Part shown: piece after piece, positions 1 through 9,531 of the stretch
Layout of the letters: each line of letters starts with the position of its first letter
Numbering within the stretch: the first letter of the stretch is position 1
Source of the DNA: Pseudomonas delhiensis
GTDB taxonomy: Bacteria > Pseudomonadota > Gammaproteobacteria > Pseudomonadales > Pseudomonadaceae
DNA length: 64,000 nt
NCBI RefSeq assembly: GCF_900187975.1
Contig: NZ_FZPC01000004.1
Location: 215,047-279,046 of the forward strand
Direction of reading: 5' to 3'
Position numbers and translations under genes: made by a program
Notes under the pieces: model-generated
The model's input: only the letters and a program-made list of their open reading frames with translations
Told to the model about the DNA's origin: nothing
The model's database searches: none

Positions 1-124
1 GCAGGCGATCTGTGACTACGCCGCCACGGTGACCGACGGCGCGGTGCACGGGCACATCCCGGCGCGCTACGCCGAGTGGATCCGCCGCGGCGAAGCGCGC
101 ATCGCGGTGGCGCCGGAGGCGTAG
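1..124 (+). CDS. C-terminal end of an unrecognised protein (truncated by window start)
   Basis: Only the last 40 residues are inside the window; the frame runs from base 2 to a TAG stop at 122-124. The visible tail contains the stretches CDYAATVTDGAVHGHIPARYA and ends VAPEA. I do not recognise the family from this fragment. The stop codon lies inside the first copy of a 39-bp intergenic repeat that begins at 121, so the repeat directly abuts or slightly invades the gene end. It is a real coding end judging by the open frame and GC-rich third positions, but the function cannot be stated. Confidence 0.5.
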   Translation, partial: QAICDYAATVTDGAVHGHIPARYAEWIRRGEARIAVAPEA

Positions 125-284
125 GGCGTACAACCGTTCGCGGTTGTACGCCGTTTCACCGATCTTGCAGGGGCCCGCGCGGGATTCGGCCAAGGCCAAA
201 CGGCGGATAACGCGGAGCGTTATTCGCCCTACGCCAGGCCCACCCGTAGGGCGTACAACCGTTCGCGGTTGTACGCCGTTTCAC
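121..284. repeat. Three REP-like palindromic units in the first intergenic region
   Basis: Two identical 39-bp copies starting GTAGGGCGTACAACCGTTCG lie at 121-159 and 246-284. Each is a palindrome centred on CCGTTCGCGG. A third, diverged unit in the opposite orientation lies at about 199-232 (GGCGGATAACGCGGAGCG, then TTATTCGCCC). The same family recurs near 13717, 39380, 52705 and 63296. These look like dispersed extragenic palindromes typical of pseudomonads and may also act as a transcription end signal between the convergent flanking genes. Confidence 0.8.
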
Positions 285-307
285 TATGGCTGGCCCTGGC
301 GTGGCCG

Positions 308-1030
308 TCAGCGATAGTGATCGAGGATGCGCTCGATTTCCCCGGAGGCCTTGAGCTCGGCCAGGGCGTCGAGCACCGCCTGGGTCGGCAGTTGCGGGTC
401 GTCGAGGACCATGCAGCCCAGTTCCGCCTGGTCGAGCTGGGCGGCGGGGTAGAGGCGGTGCCCGGCCGGCCGCGCGAGGTTGAACCAGTTCAGCGCCACC
501 TCGCTGGCCACCGCATAGTCGTAGCGCCCGGCTTCCAGCTTCTTCAGCACCAGCTCCTGGTTGCGTGCATCGTCGCGGTGCAGGCGCCCGCTGGCGAACG
601 ACAACTGCAGGTAGGGGTAGGCGTAGCCGAGGACGGTGCCGATGCTCTGCCCGGCCAGGCTGGCGACGTCCACCGGGGCCCGCTCCCGGGCCACCAGCAG
701 GTCGCGCTGGATCATCAGCGGCACGCTCCAGCGGTAGTCGCGGAATTCCTCGCTGAGCCAGGCGGGGGAGATGTAGCAGCGCACGTCGATGCTGTGGTTG
801 TGCAGGGCCTGTTCCACCCGGGCCCGTGGCAGCACGTGGAAGGACGGGGCCATGCCGACCTTGCGCGCGGTGCGGGTGAACAGCTCGAAGAGGATACCGC
901 CGGTCAGTTGGCCGTCCTCGACCCGCGCCAGCGGCATGGCCCAGCCTTCGACCACCGAGAAACTCAGCTGCCGGGGATCGGCCTGGGCCAGGCCGGCGAT
1001 GAGTAGGAGGGCGGGGACGAGTGCGCGCAT
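308..1030 (-). CDS. Periplasmic solute-binding protein, family 3 (SBP_bac_3-like)
   Basis: A 240-residue protein with an N-terminal signal peptide (MRALVPALLLIAGLAQA, cleavage probably after AQA) and the layout of family 3 amino-acid/polar solute binding proteins: an early EGWAMPLARVEDGQLTGGI segment and a middle LAGQSIGTVLGYAYPYL segment. No permease or ATPase gene adjoins, so it may be a stand-alone periplasmic sensor or scavenging protein rather than part of an ABC operon. An ATG ten codons upstream is open, but I prefer the start at 1030, which has a GGAG ribosome-binding site a few bases upstream and begins the signal peptide directly. The gene is divergent from dnaX. The position corresponds, from memory, to PA1531 in P. 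aeruginosa. Ligand unknown. Confidence 0.8.
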   Translation of the reverse strand: MRALVPALLLIAGLAQADPRQLSFSVVEGWAMPLARVEDGQLTGGILFELFTRTARKVGMAPSFHVLPRARVEQALHNHSIDVRCYISPAWLSEEFRDYRWSVPLMIQRDLLVARERAPVDVASLAGQSIGTVLGYAYPYLQLSFASGRLHRDDARNQELVLKKLEAGRYDYAVASEVALNWFNLARPAGHRLYPAAQLDQAELGCMVLDDPQLPTQAVLDALAELKASGEIERILDHYR

Positions 1031-1182
1031 TCGGGCTCCGGACGTGCGGAAGCAGGACACAATGCCTGTTTGGAAGGGTTCTTGCCAAGCCTGTCAGGTT
1101 CCAGGCCCCTGCATCGGGTGCAATTTCCGGTCCTCTTCGCTAGGATTAGCCCACTTCCGCCTACCAGCCGCGATGGATTTCA

Positions 1183-3321
<2,139 letters not shown>

Positions 3322-3363
3322 CCGCCTGCGCCCAACCAACCCTGAACGACCGAGGTGATCGAG

Positions 3364-3690
3364 ATGATGAAAGGTGGCATGGCCGGCCTGATGAAGCAGG
3401 CCCAGCAGATGCAGGAAAAGATGCAGAAGATGCAGGAAGAGCTGGCCAACGCCGAAGTCACCGGCCAGTCCGGCGCCGGCCTGGTGAGCGTGGTGATGAC
3501 CGGCCGCCACGACGTCAAGCGCGTCAGCCTGGACGACAGCCTGATGCAGGAAGACAAGGAAATCCTCGAGGACCTGATCGCCGCCGCGGTGAACGACGCC
3601 GTGCGCAAGATCGAGCAGAACAACCAGGAGAAGATGGCGGGCATGACCGCCGGCATGCAGCTGCCCCCCGGCTTCAAGATGCCGTTCTGA
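3364..3690 (+). CDS. ybaB: Nucleoid-associated protein YbaB/EbfC family
   Basis: A 108-residue DNA-binding protein of the YbaB/EbfC family, encoded between dnaX and recR as in most gammaproteobacteria. It starts [20 protein letters not shown], a helical Met/Gln-rich N-terminus typical of the family, has the central ENDAVRK-like segment ([18 protein letters not shown]), and ends in the Gly/Pro-rich tail [13 protein letters not shown] three codons upstream (3355) is open, but the ATG at 3364 has a GAGG ribosome-binding site about eight bases ahead and gives the usual family length. Only about 40 bp separate it from dnaX, so co-transcription is likely. The proteins form dimers that clamp DNA; a link with RecR-type repair is suggested by neighbourhood only. 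Confidence 0.95.
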   Translation: MMKGGMAGLMKQAQQMQEKMQKMQEELANAEVTGQSGAGLVSVVMTGRHDVKRVSLDDSLMQEDKEILEDLIAAAVNDAVRKIEQNNQEKMAGMTAGMQLPPGFKMPF

Positions 3691-3710
3691 TCCGCGACAC
3701 CGCCACACCC

Positions 3711-3790
3711 GTAGGAGCGAGCTTGCTCGCGAACCTTCGCCGCGCCAGCAACGGCAGGCAAAGCGTTCGCGAGCGGGCCCGCTCCTGCGC
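3711..3790. repeat. REP pair between ybaB and recR
   Basis: A REP-like unit GTAGGAGCGAGCTTGCTCGC at 3711-3734 faces an inverted diverged copy (GTTCGCGAGCGGGCCCGCTC) at 3764-3787. The pair lies in the 138-bp gap inside the dnaX-ybaB-recR run and could form a strong hairpin in the message, modulating recR expression relative to dnaX-ybaB. Confidence 0.8.
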
Positions 3791-3828
3791 CGTTTACCCT
3801 TCCTGAAATCTCGAGACCGACGCCCGCC

Positions 3829-4422
3829 ATGTTCAGCCCGCTGATCCGCCAACTCATCGACGCCCTGCGCATCCTCCCCGGTGTGGGGCAGAAGAGCGCC
3901 CAGCGCATGGCGCTGCAGCTGCTGGAGCGCGACCGCAACGGCGGCCTGCGCCTGGCCCAGGCGCTGACCCAGGCCATGGAAGGGGTGGGGCATTGCAAGC
4001 AGTGCCGCACGCTGAGCGAGGAAGAGCTGTGCCCGCAGTGCGCCGACCCGCGCCGCGACGACTCGCTGCTGTGCGTGGTGGAAGGTCCGCTGGACGTGTT
4101 CGCCGTGGAGCAGACCGGCTACCGCGGGCGCTTCTTCGTGCTCAAGGGCCACCTGTCGCCGCTGGATGGCCTGGGCCCGGAGGCCATCGGCATTCCCGAG
4201 CTGGAGGCGCGGATCAAGGCCGGCAGCTTCAGCGAAGTCATCCTCGCCACCAATCCCACGGTGGAAGGCGAGGCCACCGCCCACTACATCGCCCAACTGC
4301 TGGCCGGCAGCGGCCTGGTCCTGAGCCGCATCGCCCATGGCGTGCCCCTGGGCGGCGAGCTGGAACTGGTGGACGGCGGCACCCTGGCCCACGCCCTGGC
4401 CGGGCGCCGGCCGATCGTCTAG
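3829..4422 (+). CDS. recR: Recombination protein RecR
   Basis: Gap-repair mediator that, with RecO and RecF, helps load RecA onto SSB-coated single-stranded DNA. The 197-residue product has the family order: an N-terminal helix-hairpin-helix ([20 protein letters not shown], residues about 14-33), a four-Cys zinc finger (CKQC ... CPQC, about 57-72), and a Toprim domain with [12 protein letters not shown] and [13 protein letters not shown], then the C-terminal [20 protein letters not shown]. Length equals that of known RecR proteins. The start ATG follows immediately after the repeat-containing gap. Gene order dnaX-ybaB-recR is strongly conserved. Confidence 0.97.
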   Translation: MFSPLIRQLIDALRILPGVGQKSAQRMALQLLERDRNGGLRLAQALTQAMEGVGHCKQCRTLSEEELCPQCADPRRDDSLLCVVEGPLDVFAVEQTGYRGRFFVLKGHLSPLDGLGPEAIGIPELEARIKAGSFSEVILATNPTVEGEATAHYIAQLLAGSGLVLSRIAHGVPLGGELELVDGGTLAHALAGRRPIV

Positions 4423-4477
4423 TCGCGGCGCATCGGGCCGAAACGGCCCAGGCGATGGCAAAAGCCTCGCCTTGTAA

Positions 4478-4495
4478 ACCAAGCAAGCGCTAGGT
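4478..4495. promoter_or_regulatory. Candidate operator ahead of acyl-CoA dehydrogenase
   Basis: An 18-bp dyad, ACCAAGC-AAGC-GCTAGGT, fits the symmetrical form ACCNAGC-N4-GCTNGGT. It lies 32 bp upstream of the acyl-CoA dehydrogenase start, a typical place for a TetR-family repressor site controlling acyl-CoA catabolism. No regulator gene is adjacent, so the cognate protein is unknown. Confidence 0.5.
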
Positions 4496-4527
4496 AAGTT
4501 TTCAGGCAACCTGCCTGGAGGCCCGCC

Positions 4528-5676
4528 ATGTCCGCATTCACCGATTACTTCGACGATAGCCACCGCCTGGTCCGCGACTCGGTGCGGCGCTTCGTCGAGC
4601 GGGAAATCCTCCCGCACATCGCCGATTGGGAAGAAGCCGAGGAGTTCCCCCGCGAGCTCTACCGCAAGGCCGGCGAGGCCGGCATCCTCGGCATCGGCTA
4701 CCCGGAAACCTACGGCGGCAGCCACGAGGGCGACCTGTTCGCCAAGCTGGCGGCCAGCGAGGAACTGATGCGCAGCGGCTCCGGCGGCCTGGTGGCCGGC
4801 CTGGGCTCGCTGGACATCGGCCTGCCGCCGCTGCTCAAGTGGGGCCGCCCCGAGCTGCGCGAGCGCATCGTGCCGCAGGTGCTGGCCGGCGAGAAGATCA
4901 TGGCCCTGGCGGTCACCGAGCCTTCCGGCGGCTCCGACGTGGCCAGCCTGAAGACCCGCGCCGTGCGCGACGGCGACCACTACCGCGTGACCGGCAGCAA
5001 GACCTTCATCACCAGCGGCGTGCGCGCCGACTACTACACGGTGGCGGTGCGCACCGGCGGCGAGGGCTACGGCGGCATCAGCCTGCTGCTGGTGGAGAAG
5101 GGCACCCCCGGCTTCACGGTGGGCCGCAAGCTGAAGAAGATGGGCTGGTGGGCCTCGGACACCGCCGAGCTGTTCTTCGACGACTGCAGGGTGCCGGTGC
5201 AGAACCTGATCGGCATGGAGAACATGGGCTTCGCCTGCATCATGGCCAACTTCCAGAGCGAGCGCCTGGCCCTGGCCACCATGGCCAACATGACCGCCCA
5301 GCTGGCGCTGGAAGAAGCCCTGAAATGGAGCGCCGGGCGCGAAGCCTTCGGCAAGCCCATCGGCAAGTTCCAGGTGCTCAAGCACCGCCTGGCGGAGATG
5401 GCCACCCAGGTCGAGGTGTCCCGTGAGTTCACCTACCGCCAGGCGGCGAAGATGGCCGCCGGGCAGAGCGTGGTGAAGGAAATCTCCATGGCCAAGAACT
5501 TCGCCACCGACGTCGCCGACCGCGTGGTCTACGACGCCGTGCAGCTGTTCGGCGGCATGGGCTACATGCGCGAGAGCCTGGTGGAGCGGCTGTACCGCGA
5601 CAACCGCATCCTCTCCATCGGCGGCGGCACCCGGGAGATCATGAACGAGATCATCGCCAAGCAGATGGGGTTGTGA
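4528..5676 (+). CDS. Acyl-CoA dehydrogenase, isovaleryl/citronellyl-CoA dehydrogenase type
   Basis: FAD enzyme that oxidises an acyl-CoA to its trans-2-enoyl-CoA. The 382-residue protein shows the three-domain fold, with FAD/substrate motifs VTEPSGGSDV and SKTFITSG and the C-terminal LFGGMGYMRE. At the usual C-terminal catalytic-Glu position it has IGGGTREI, with no Glu; instead it has Glu at about residue 245 in NFQSERLALA, the alternative catalytic position of isovaleryl-CoA and long-chain enzymes. That placement points to branched-chain substrates, as in isovaleryl- or citronellyl-CoA dehydrogenases. A GGAGG ribosome-binding site precedes the ATG. It is monocistronic, with a repeat-rich region downstream. 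Confidence 0.9.
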   Translation: MSAFTDYFDDSHRLVRDSVRRFVEREILPHIADWEEAEEFPRELYRKAGEAGILGIGYPETYGGSHEGDLFAKLAASEELMRSGSGGLVAGLGSLDIGLPPLLKWGRPELRERIVPQVLAGEKIMALAVTEPSGGSDVASLKTRAVRDGDHYRVTGSKTFITSGVRADYYTVAVRTGGEGYGGISLLLVEKGTPGFTVGRKLKKMGWWASDTAELFFDDCRVPVQNLIGMENMGFACIMANFQSERLALATMANMTAQLALEEALKWSAGREAFGKPIGKFQVLKHRLAEMATQVEVSREFTYRQAAKMAAGQSVVKEISMAKNFATDVADRVVYDAVQLFGGMGYMRESLVERLYRDNRILSIGGGTREIMNEIIAKQMGL

Positions 5677-5691
5677 GGGAGAGGGCTGTCT

Positions 5692-5993
5692 GTAGGAGCG
5701 AGCTTGCTCGCGAACCAATGGCGTTTCCCGGCGGCTGCGGTGTTTTGGGTTGACTCCGCTCCCTCTCCCCAGCCCTCGGCTGCGCGCCCCGCCCTGAAGG
5801 GAGAGGGGGCTAGCCCGTGCCGAGAGAAGGAATGGTTCCAGCCGGAAACCTTCGTTGTTACCGGCTAACTCCAGAACACCAAACCCTGCCCAACGGTCCC
5901 CTCTCCCTTCAGGGAGAGGGTTAGGGAGAGGGAACGAGGTCCGGCTACACACCAGCGCCGCCAGGTAACTCCATTGGTTCGCTCGCTCCTACG
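5692..5993. repeat. REP and GC-rich repeat cluster (416-bp gene-free stretch 5677-6092)
   Basis: This gene-free gap holds several dispersed repeats. A REP unit (GTAGGAGCGAGCTTGCTCGC) is at 5692-5715, with a degraded inverted partner at about 5970-5990. Between them are two opposed copies of another element built on CCCTCTCCC and GGGAGAGGG (about 5757-5812 and 5896-5935), which also occurs near 10657 and 13640. The two copies could pair as a large stem. No plausible gene was found in the gap. Confidence 0.8.
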
Positions 5994-6046
5994 AAGAGCA
6001 AGGCCCCGTAGGATGGCGTTGAGCGAAGCGATACCCATCAAACAGA

Positions 6047-6070
6047 AAGCCCGCTCCAGGGCGCGGGCTT
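6047..6070 (-). terminator. Rho-independent terminator of the FMO-SDR operon
   Basis: An 8-bp perfect stem, AAGCCCGC/GCGGGCTT with an 8-nt loop, lies 23 bp beyond the SDR stop codon. Read on the minus strand it is followed by a moderately T-rich tail (TTTCTGTTTG). Placement and structure fit the end of the minus-strand operon. Confidence 0.7.
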
Positions 6071-6092
6071 CTTCTTTCATCGACATCGGGCC

Positions 6093-6977
6093 CTACTTGG
6101 CCTCGTAACCCTCCGGCCGCGCCTTGGGCTTGGGCGCGAAGCGCGCGGCCAGGCGCATGCTGGTGGTAACCACCTTCTGGTACCACACCGGCAGCAACCG
6201 CAGCATGATGTCGATGGCGTGGGCGTCCGGGCCGATGAGGATGCGCCGGGCGTCGCGCTCCACGCCGCGGATGATCACCTGGGCGGCCTTTTCCGGGGTG
6301 GTGCGCAGCAGCTGGTCGTTGAACTGCTGGCGCGCGGCGTTGGCGTTCTGGCCGGTGACCTTGGCCAGGCTGTCGTTCATCCGCGCGGTCTTGGCGATGT
6401 TGGTGCGTATGCCGCCGGGGTGCACGCAGCTGGCCGAGACCGCGCCGCCCTCCATGTCCAGCTCCTGGCGCAGCGACTCGGTGAAGCCGCGCACGGCGAA
6501 CTTGGTGGCGTTGTAGGCGCTCATGCCCGGCTGGGAGAACAGCCCGAAGACGCTGGAGACGTTGACGACGTGGCCCTCGCCGGACGCCTTGATGTGCGGC
6601 AGGAAGGCCTTGGTGCCATACACCACGCCCCAGAAATTGATGTTGGTGATCCACTCGTACTCTTCGTACTCGCTGCCCTCCACCGTGCCGGCGTGGGCCA
6701 CCCCGGCGTTGTTGAACACCAGGTTGACCTTGCCGTGCTCGGCCACCACCTTGTCGGCCCAGGCGTGCACCTGCTCGCGCTCGGCGACGTTGACCACCTC
6801 GGTGGAGATGCGCACGCCGTAGGAGGCCAGGCCCTGGCGGGTTTCCTCAAGGCCCGCGGCGTTGACGTCGGCCAGCGCCAGGTGGCAGCCGCGCGAGGCC
6901 AGCTCGCCGGCCAGGGCGCGGCCGATGCCGGAACCGGCGCCGGTGATGGCAGCGACTTTGTTCTCGAAGGACTTCAT
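6093..6977 (-). CDS. Short-chain dehydrogenase/reductase
   Basis: A 294-residue NAD(P)-dependent oxidoreductase of the classical SDR family. It has the cofactor motif TGAGSGIG near residue 12, NNAG at about 90, the catalytic Ser in NVSSVFG and the Tyr-Lys pair in YNATK. After the Rossmann domain comes a basic C-terminal tail with an amphipathic segment (IDIMLRLLPVWYQKV), suggesting membrane association. Its ATG overlaps the TGA of the upstream monooxygenase gene (ATGA, 6974-6977), so the two are translationally coupled and probably act in one pathway, for example alcohol/ketone interconversion before or after Baeyer-Villiger-type oxidation. A longer open frame extends upstream, but the coupled ATG is the natural start. 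From memory it matches PA1537. Confidence 0.92.
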   Translation of the reverse strand: MKSFENKVAAITGAGSGIGRALAGELASRGCHLALADVNAAGLEETRQGLASYGVRISTEVVNVAEREQVHAWADKVVAEHGKVNLVFNNAGVAHAGTVEGSEYEEYEWITNINFWGVVYGTKAFLPHIKASGEGHVVNVSSVFGLFSQPGMSAYNATKFAVRGFTESLRQELDMEGGAVSASCVHPGGIRTNIAKTARMNDSLAKVTGQNANAARQQFNDQLLRTTPEKAAQVIIRGVERDARRILIGPDAHAIDIMLRLLPVWYQKVVTTSMRLAARFAPKPKARPEGYEAK

Positions 6978-8518
6978 GCCGGGACCTCCTCGGCGCGGGG
7001 TTGCTGGATGACTGCGGTTTCCTCGAACGGCCTGGCCTTCAGATGATAGGCGGCGGCGTCGAAGCTGCGGGTGAGCAGGCGGAAGCGCCAGGTGAAGCCC
7101 GGCCACAGGGTGCAGTTGCGCCCGCTCACCGGGTGCAGGTACCAGCTCTTGCAGCCGCCGGTGTTCCACACGCTATGGTTGAGCCCGCGCTGCAGCTTGA
7201 GGTTCCAGCGCTTCTGCTCGTCTTCCTTGACCTCCAGGCTGAGCAGCTCGCGGCGCTTCATCAGCTTCAGCGCGCCGAGCACGTAGGCGATCTGCGACTC
7301 GATCATGTAGACCATGGAGTTGTGGCCCAGGCCGGTGTTCGGGCCCATCAGGAAGAACAGGTTGGGGAAGCCGCGGGTGACGGTGCCCTTGTAGGCCTCC
7401 GGGCCCTGCGGCCAGGTGTCCAGCAGGTCCACGCCGCCGCGGCCGAACACGGTGCCGCGGGGGATGGGGTCGTTGGCGGTGAAGCCGGTGCCGAAGATGA
7501 TCGCGTCCACCTCGCGCTCCTGGCCGTCGGCGGTGACGATGCTGTGCTCGCGGACCTCGCGGATGCCGTCGGTGATCACCGAGGCGTTGGGCGCGGCCAG
7601 CGCCGGGTAGTAGTTCGGCGACATCAGGATGCGCTTGCAGCCGATGGTGTAGTCCGGGGTGAGCTTGCGGCGCAGTTCCGGGTCCTTGACCTGCTGGTGG
7701 ATGTAGCGCACCGCCAGCTTGCCGATCATCTTCATCGCCCAGGGCGCGAAGGTGAAGCCCAGCACGCGGCCTTCGAGCATGCTGTACAGGGCGCCGCGCC
7801 AGAGCTTCTGCACCAGCGGGAAGTGCTTGAAGCGCGCGCGCTCCTTGTCGCTGATGGCGCGGTCGGGCTTGGGCAGGATCCAGGGCGCGGTGCGCTGGTA
7901 GAGGTCCAGCTTGGCCACCAGCGGCTGGATTTCCGGGACGAACTGGATGGCCGAGGCGCCGGTGCCGATCACCGCCACGCGCTTGCCTTGCAGGTCGTAG
8001 TCGTGGTCCCAGTGCTGCGAGTGGAAGGCGTGGCCCTTGAAGCTGTCCAGGCCCTTGAGGTCGGGGGTCGAGGGGATCGACAGGGCGCCCATGCCGGAGA
8101 CCACCGCCTGGGCGGTGTAGTGGTTGCCGGCGGCGTCGTGCAGGTGCCAGAGGTCGCGCGCCTCGTCCCATTCCAGGCGCTGGATCTCGGTGCCGAGCAG
8201 GGTGCGGCCTTCCAGGCGGTACTTCTTCCAGCAGTTCTCCAGGTAGGCGCGGATTTCCGGCTGGCGGGCGAACATGCGCGTCCATTCCGGGTTCGGCTCG
8301 AAGGAGAAGGAGTAGACGTGGGACTGCACGTCGCAGGCGCAGCCGGGGTAGTTGTTGACCCGCCAGGTGCCGCCGACGCCGGCGTCCTTCTCGAACAGCA
8401 GGAAGTCGTCCTCGCCCTCCTGGCTCAGGCGGATGGCCATGCCCAGGCCGGAAAAGCCGGTGCCGATGATGGCTACCTTGCAGTGTCTGACCGCGGCAGT
8501 CTTAGGTTGAGTTCCCAT
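6974..8518 (-). CDS. Flavin-containing monooxygenase, Baeyer-Villiger type
   Basis: A 514-residue FAD/NADPH monooxygenase. It has an N-terminal FAD-binding motif (GTGFSGLGMA, about residues 18-27), a second dinucleotide motif (GTGASA) and between them the Baeyer-Villiger fingerprint FxGxxxHxxxW as FKGHAFHSQHW. Such enzymes insert oxygen next to a ketone to give an ester or lactone, or oxidise heteroatoms. The RBS CAGGAG lies a few bases upstream of the ATG. It heads a two-gene operon with the SDR and is divergent from a TetR regulator; the shared 118-bp intergenic region carries two matched palindromes. Substrate not predictable; long-chain or cyclic ketones are possible. From memory it matches PA1538. 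Confidence 0.93.
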   Translation of the reverse strand: MGTQPKTAAVRHCKVAIIGTGFSGLGMAIRLSQEGEDDFLLFEKDAGVGGTWRVNNYPGCACDVQSHVYSFSFEPNPEWTRMFARQPEIRAYLENCWKKYRLEGRTLLGTEIQRLEWDEARDLWHLHDAAGNHYTAQAVVSGMGALSIPSTPDLKGLDSFKGHAFHSQHWDHDYDLQGKRVAVIGTGASAIQFVPEIQPLVAKLDLYQRTAPWILPKPDRAISDKERARFKHFPLVQKLWRGALYSMLEGRVLGFTFAPWAMKMIGKLAVRYIHQQVKDPELRRKLTPDYTIGCKRILMSPNYYPALAAPNASVITDGIREVREHSIVTADGQEREVDAIIFGTGFTANDPIPRGTVFGRGGVDLLDTWPQGPEAYKGTVTRGFPNLFFLMGPNTGLGHNSMVYMIESQIAYVLGALKLMKRRELLSLEVKEDEQKRWNLKLQRGLNHSVWNTGGCKSWYLHPVSGRNCTLWPGFTWRFRLLTRSFDAAAYHLKARPFEETAVIQQPRAEEVPA

Positions 8519-8550
8519 TTACCTGGCTCCTGTTATGCTTGTGTGCAGGC

Positions 8551-8593
8551 GTATACAACTGTCTACGTGCTGCCAATGTAGACATCTGTATAC
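8551..8593. promoter_or_regulatory. Twin palindromic operators between FMO and TetR genes
   Basis: Two 16-bp palindromes fit GTANACANNTGTNTAC: GTATACAACTGTCTAC at 8551-8566 and GTAGACATCTGTATAC at 8578-8593. The second is close to the reverse complement of the first (14 of 16 bases), and their centres are 27 bp apart. They sit between the divergent FMO and TetR genes and overlap the only TATAC-type -10 sequences there. This is the expected layout for an autoregulating TetR repressor that also controls the FMO-SDR operon. Confidence 0.8.
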
Positions 8594-8636
8594 TTCGAGG
8601 GCAACCAATCTTTAGGGTGGGCGAGGTGGGGCAAGG

Positions 8637-9326
8637 ATGAGTCTGGAAACGGATGCGGTAACACAACGCCAGGATGCGCCGGGCAAGCGCCTGCTGATGG
8701 AGGCGGCGCTGCGCCTGGCCTCCAGCCGGCGCAGCCTGAGCAGCATCGGCCTGCGCGAACTGGCCCGCGAGGCCGGGCTGAACCCCAACACCTTCTACCG
8801 CCACTTCGCCGACGTCGACGACCTGGGCCTTGCGATCATCCGCGACATCGCCACCGAGCTGCGCCAGCCGCTGCGCGAACTGCGCCGCGAAGCGGCCGAG
8901 CGCGCACCGGCGGCGGGCGGCGCGGCGGCCACCCCGCTGGGCCTGGACTTCGCCCGCGGCCAGCGGGTGTGCCAGGAGACGGTGAGGCTGTTCTTCGACT
9001 TCGTCGAACGCCGCCCCGAGGCCTTCATCATCGGCGTGCGCGAACTGCACGGCCCCTCGGCGGTCCTGCGCGAGGCCCTGGGCCAGGTGATGGACGACTT
9101 CGGCGCCGACATGGCCGAGGACATCGCCCTGTTCCGCCTGCTGCCGGAGGTACCCAGGGACGAAGTGGCGCAGCTGTCGAGGCTGATCAGCCGGCAGCTG
9201 TTCCAGTTGTCGCTGGACTACCTGGAATTGCCGGCGGGGCAGCGGGGCGAGGTCTGCGCGCTGGCGGAGCGGCAGGTGCTTCTGTTGTTCACCGGGGCGG
9301 CGGTGTTGCAGGCGTTGGGGGTGTAG
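8637..9326 (+). CDS. TetR family transcriptional regulator (FabR/DesT-like)
   Basis: A 229-residue DNA-binding repressor. The N-terminal helix-turn-helix LSSIGLRELAREAGLNPNTFYRHFADVDDLG (residues about 36-66, split by the turn at AGLNP) is of the FabR/DesT subgroup, whose members respond to acyl-CoAs. The C-terminal ligand domain contains FFDFVERRPEAFIIGVRELHG. The gene is divergent from the FMO-SDR operon, and the two palindromes between them are its probable binding sites, giving autoregulation and control of the monooxygenase pair. The exact inducer cannot be read; an acyl-CoA or lipid-derived ligand is an inference from subgroup resemblance. Confidence 0.88.
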   Translation: MSLETDAVTQRQDAPGKRLLMEAALRLASSRRSLSSIGLRELAREAGLNPNTFYRHFADVDDLGLAIIRDIATELRQPLRELRREAAERAPAAGGAAATPLGLDFARGQRVCQETVRLFFDFVERRPEAFIIGVRELHGPSAVLREALGQVMDDFGADMAEDIALFRLLPEVPRDEVAQLSRLISRQLFQLSLDYLELPAGQRGEVCALAERQVLLLFTGAAVLQALGV

Positions 9327-9350
9327 AGCCGCCCGCGCCGAGCTGCTCTT

Positions 9351-9521
9351 CGTAGGAGCGAGCTTGCTCGCGAACAGATTCCGCTGCGGGGTTTGTTCGC
9401 GAGCAAGCTCGCTCCTACGAGAAGCCGTGCCCGCCGGTTATGGTAGGAGCGGATTCATCCGCGATTCCGCCGGCAAGGCCGGCGTCAGGCGAATCGCGGA
9501 CAGAGTCCGCTCCTACAGGTG
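9351..9521. repeat. Two inverted REP pairs (BIME-like) between convergent genes
   Basis: A head-to-head pair of GTAGGAGCGAGCTTGCTCGC units occupies 9351-9421. A second pair of the sister family (GTAGGAGCGGATTCATCCGC and its inverted partner with AGAGTCCGCTCCTAC) occupies 9442-9517. Both can fold into long hairpins. They fill the space between the convergent TetR and hydrolase genes and probably serve as a bidirectional transcription barrier. Confidence 0.85.
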
Positions 9522-9531
9522 AAGGGGCGGC

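Noticed and set aside
121..284. CRISPR-like array because of the repeated 39-bp units
   Set aside because: Only two direct copies with a diverged inverted unit between them; units are palindromic and dispersed elsewhere, which fits REP elements.
1061..1182. 4.5S RNA gene (ffs) upstream of dnaX, as in some bacteria
   Set aside because: The conserved GGAAGGAAGCAGCC-type core is absent from this gap.
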